Part shown: one piece after another, positions 6,480-7,175 of the stretch
How positions within the stretch are numbered: the first letter of the stretch is position 1
How the letters are laid out: each line of letters begins with the position of its first letter
From: Nitrospira sp.
GTDB lineage: Bacteria > Nitrospirota > Thermodesulfovibrionia > Thermodesulfovibrionales > SM23-35
DNA: 7,175 nucleotides
Reading direction: 5' to 3'
Assembly (NCBI GenBank): GCA_016873575.1
Contig: VGWY01000132.1
Location: 1 to 7,175, forward strand
Translations under genes and position numbers: made by a program
The notes under the pieces: model-generated
Seen by the model: the letters and a program-made list of their open reading frames with translations, nothing else
What the model was told of the DNA's origin: nothing
Database searches by the model: none

Positions 6480-7148
6480 TTATAGTAATTCCAACACTCT
6501 CATAAACAGATTCACAAAGGGCATAACAAAATAGTTTGCTATCCCGGTTGCAATAAGAACGAGGACAATGATAAAACCAAATGGTTCAATCTTGCTGAAT
6601 GACACAGCCTGTCTGTATGGAAGAAATCCTATCAGCACCCTACCACCATCAAGTGGAGGGATTGGTATCATATTAAAGACAGCTAAAATAACATTTACAA
6701 TAACACTCGACGTAAAGATCATTACCAGGGGCTTCATCACGATAACGCTTAGCGATTCAGGTAAAAAAACTGACAAGGGGAAAATGATAAACTTGAGAAC
6801 GAATATACTGAAAATTGATAGCAGGATATTGGCTGTTGGCCCTGCAGCCGCTGAAATGGCCATATCTCTTTTAGGGTTTTTGAAGTTCATGGGGTTTATC
6901 GGGACAGGCTTTGCATATCCGAAAACAAACTGCCCATTGGTCAGTATGATGAGCATCAAGGGCATGAGTATTGTTCCTATGGGGTCAATATGCGCTAAAG
7001 GATTCAAGGTAAGCCTGCCCATCATCTTAGCAGTTGGGTCCCCTAATTTGTATGCAGCAAACCCGTGTGAAAGCTCATGAAAGGTAATCGCTATCAGAAT
7101 GGGGAATGCCGAAACAACGATATGTTGAGCAATATTCGAGAAATCCAA
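6480..7148 (-). CDS. Site-2-protease family (peptidase M50) membrane metalloprotease
   Basis: This is a short, PDZ-less M50 intramembrane zinc protease of 222 residues, of the type often next to trpS. Zinc-ligand motif HELSH (24-28) lies in the first membrane segment (about 8-34). The second conserved motif, NMIPIPPLDGGR (159-170), supplies the Asp ligand (Asp167). AAGPTAN (101-107) lies in a central membrane segment. Other hydrophobic stretches are at about 57-70, 107-130, 136-158 and 190-215. Members are thought to cleave membrane proteins within the bilayer, but the substrate here cannot be told. The start is TTG: an in-frame stop lies only 21 bases upstream (7172-7170), AAGGA sits 9 bases before it, and the next Met is beyond the active site. 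Confidence 0.93.
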   Translation of the reverse strand: MDFSNIAQHIVVSAFPILIAITFHELSHGFAAYKLGDPTAKMMGRLTLNPLAHIDPIGTILMPLMLIILTNGQFVFGYAKPVPINPMNFKNPKRDMAISAAAGPTANILLSIFSIFVLKFIIFPLSVFLPESLSVIVMKPLVMIFTSSVIVNVILAVFNMIPIPPLDGGRVLIGFLPYRQAVSFSKIEPFGFIIVLVLIATGIANYFVMPFVNLFMRVLELL

Positions 7149-7157
7149 AAATATATT

Positions 7158-7162
7158 TCCTT
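7158..7162 (-). promoter_or_regulatory. Ribosome binding site deciding the TTG start of the M50 gene
   Basis: On the - strand AAGGA (7162-7158) precedes TTG at 7148-7146 with 9 bases between. The upstream in-frame stop at 7172-7170 leaves no ATG or GTG choice, so this site fixes the start. The promoter, if separate, lies beyond the right edge of the window. Confidence 0.7.
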
Positions 7163-7175
7163 TTAAAAACTATAA

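Noticed and set aside
6568..7080. Open frame of 170 codons on the + strand within the M50 gene
   Set aside because: Antisense to the conserved HELSH and PPLDGG coding DNA; composition follows the complement of a hydrophobic gene, and no ribosome site or family motif is evident.

Overview
The window is a bacterial chromosomal replication-initiation locus followed by a short convergent gene pair. On the + strand lie the 3' part of dnaA, then dnaN (beta clamp), gyrB (gyrase B subunit) and a small putative lipoprotein gene. On the - strand, reading towards it, lie a site-2-protease-family (M50) membrane metalloprotease gene and trpS (tryptophanyl-tRNA synthetase). Coding density is high and no gap exceeds 175 bases. 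No tRNA, rRNA, CRISPR array, transposase or defence gene is visible.

Organism: a Gram-negative-type bacterium of moderate GC. GyrB is the long form with the large insertion in its C-terminal half, as in Proteobacteria. The TrpRS carries a cysteine-rich motif like that of Thermotoga. The M50-trpS pair and the dispersed C-rich/G-rich palindrome (AATCCCC...GGGGATT) recall Nitrospirota or deltaproteobacterial-type genomes. That placement is an inference from memory of families and is not proven by the sequence.

Layout: 2-1144 dnaA, open at the left edge, so the true start, most of domain I and any oriC upstream are outside the window. 1169-2323 dnaN has a strong ribosome binding site. 2362-4758 gyrB follows dnaN after 38 bases, with no recF between them. 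4767-5303 is a lipoprotein gene whose first ~45 codons run through a patchwork of palindromic and short direct repeats, so its true start is uncertain. 5304-5476 is a convergent spacer with three hairpins, two of them related imperfect copies. 5477-6463 (-) is trpS. 6480-7148 (-) is the M50 protease, starting at TTG.

The first three genes work together: DnaA opens the origin, DnaN tethers the replicative polymerase, and gyrase removes positive supercoils ahead of the fork. The M50-trpS pair is probably one transcription unit (16 bases apart) unrelated to replication. I found no wholly new system. The best leads are a TrpRS that keeps three of the four cysteines of the Thermotoga-type iron-sulfur site, a lipoprotein 5' end made of repeat DNA, two short insertions in the beta clamp, and the tandem palindromes between the convergent genes.
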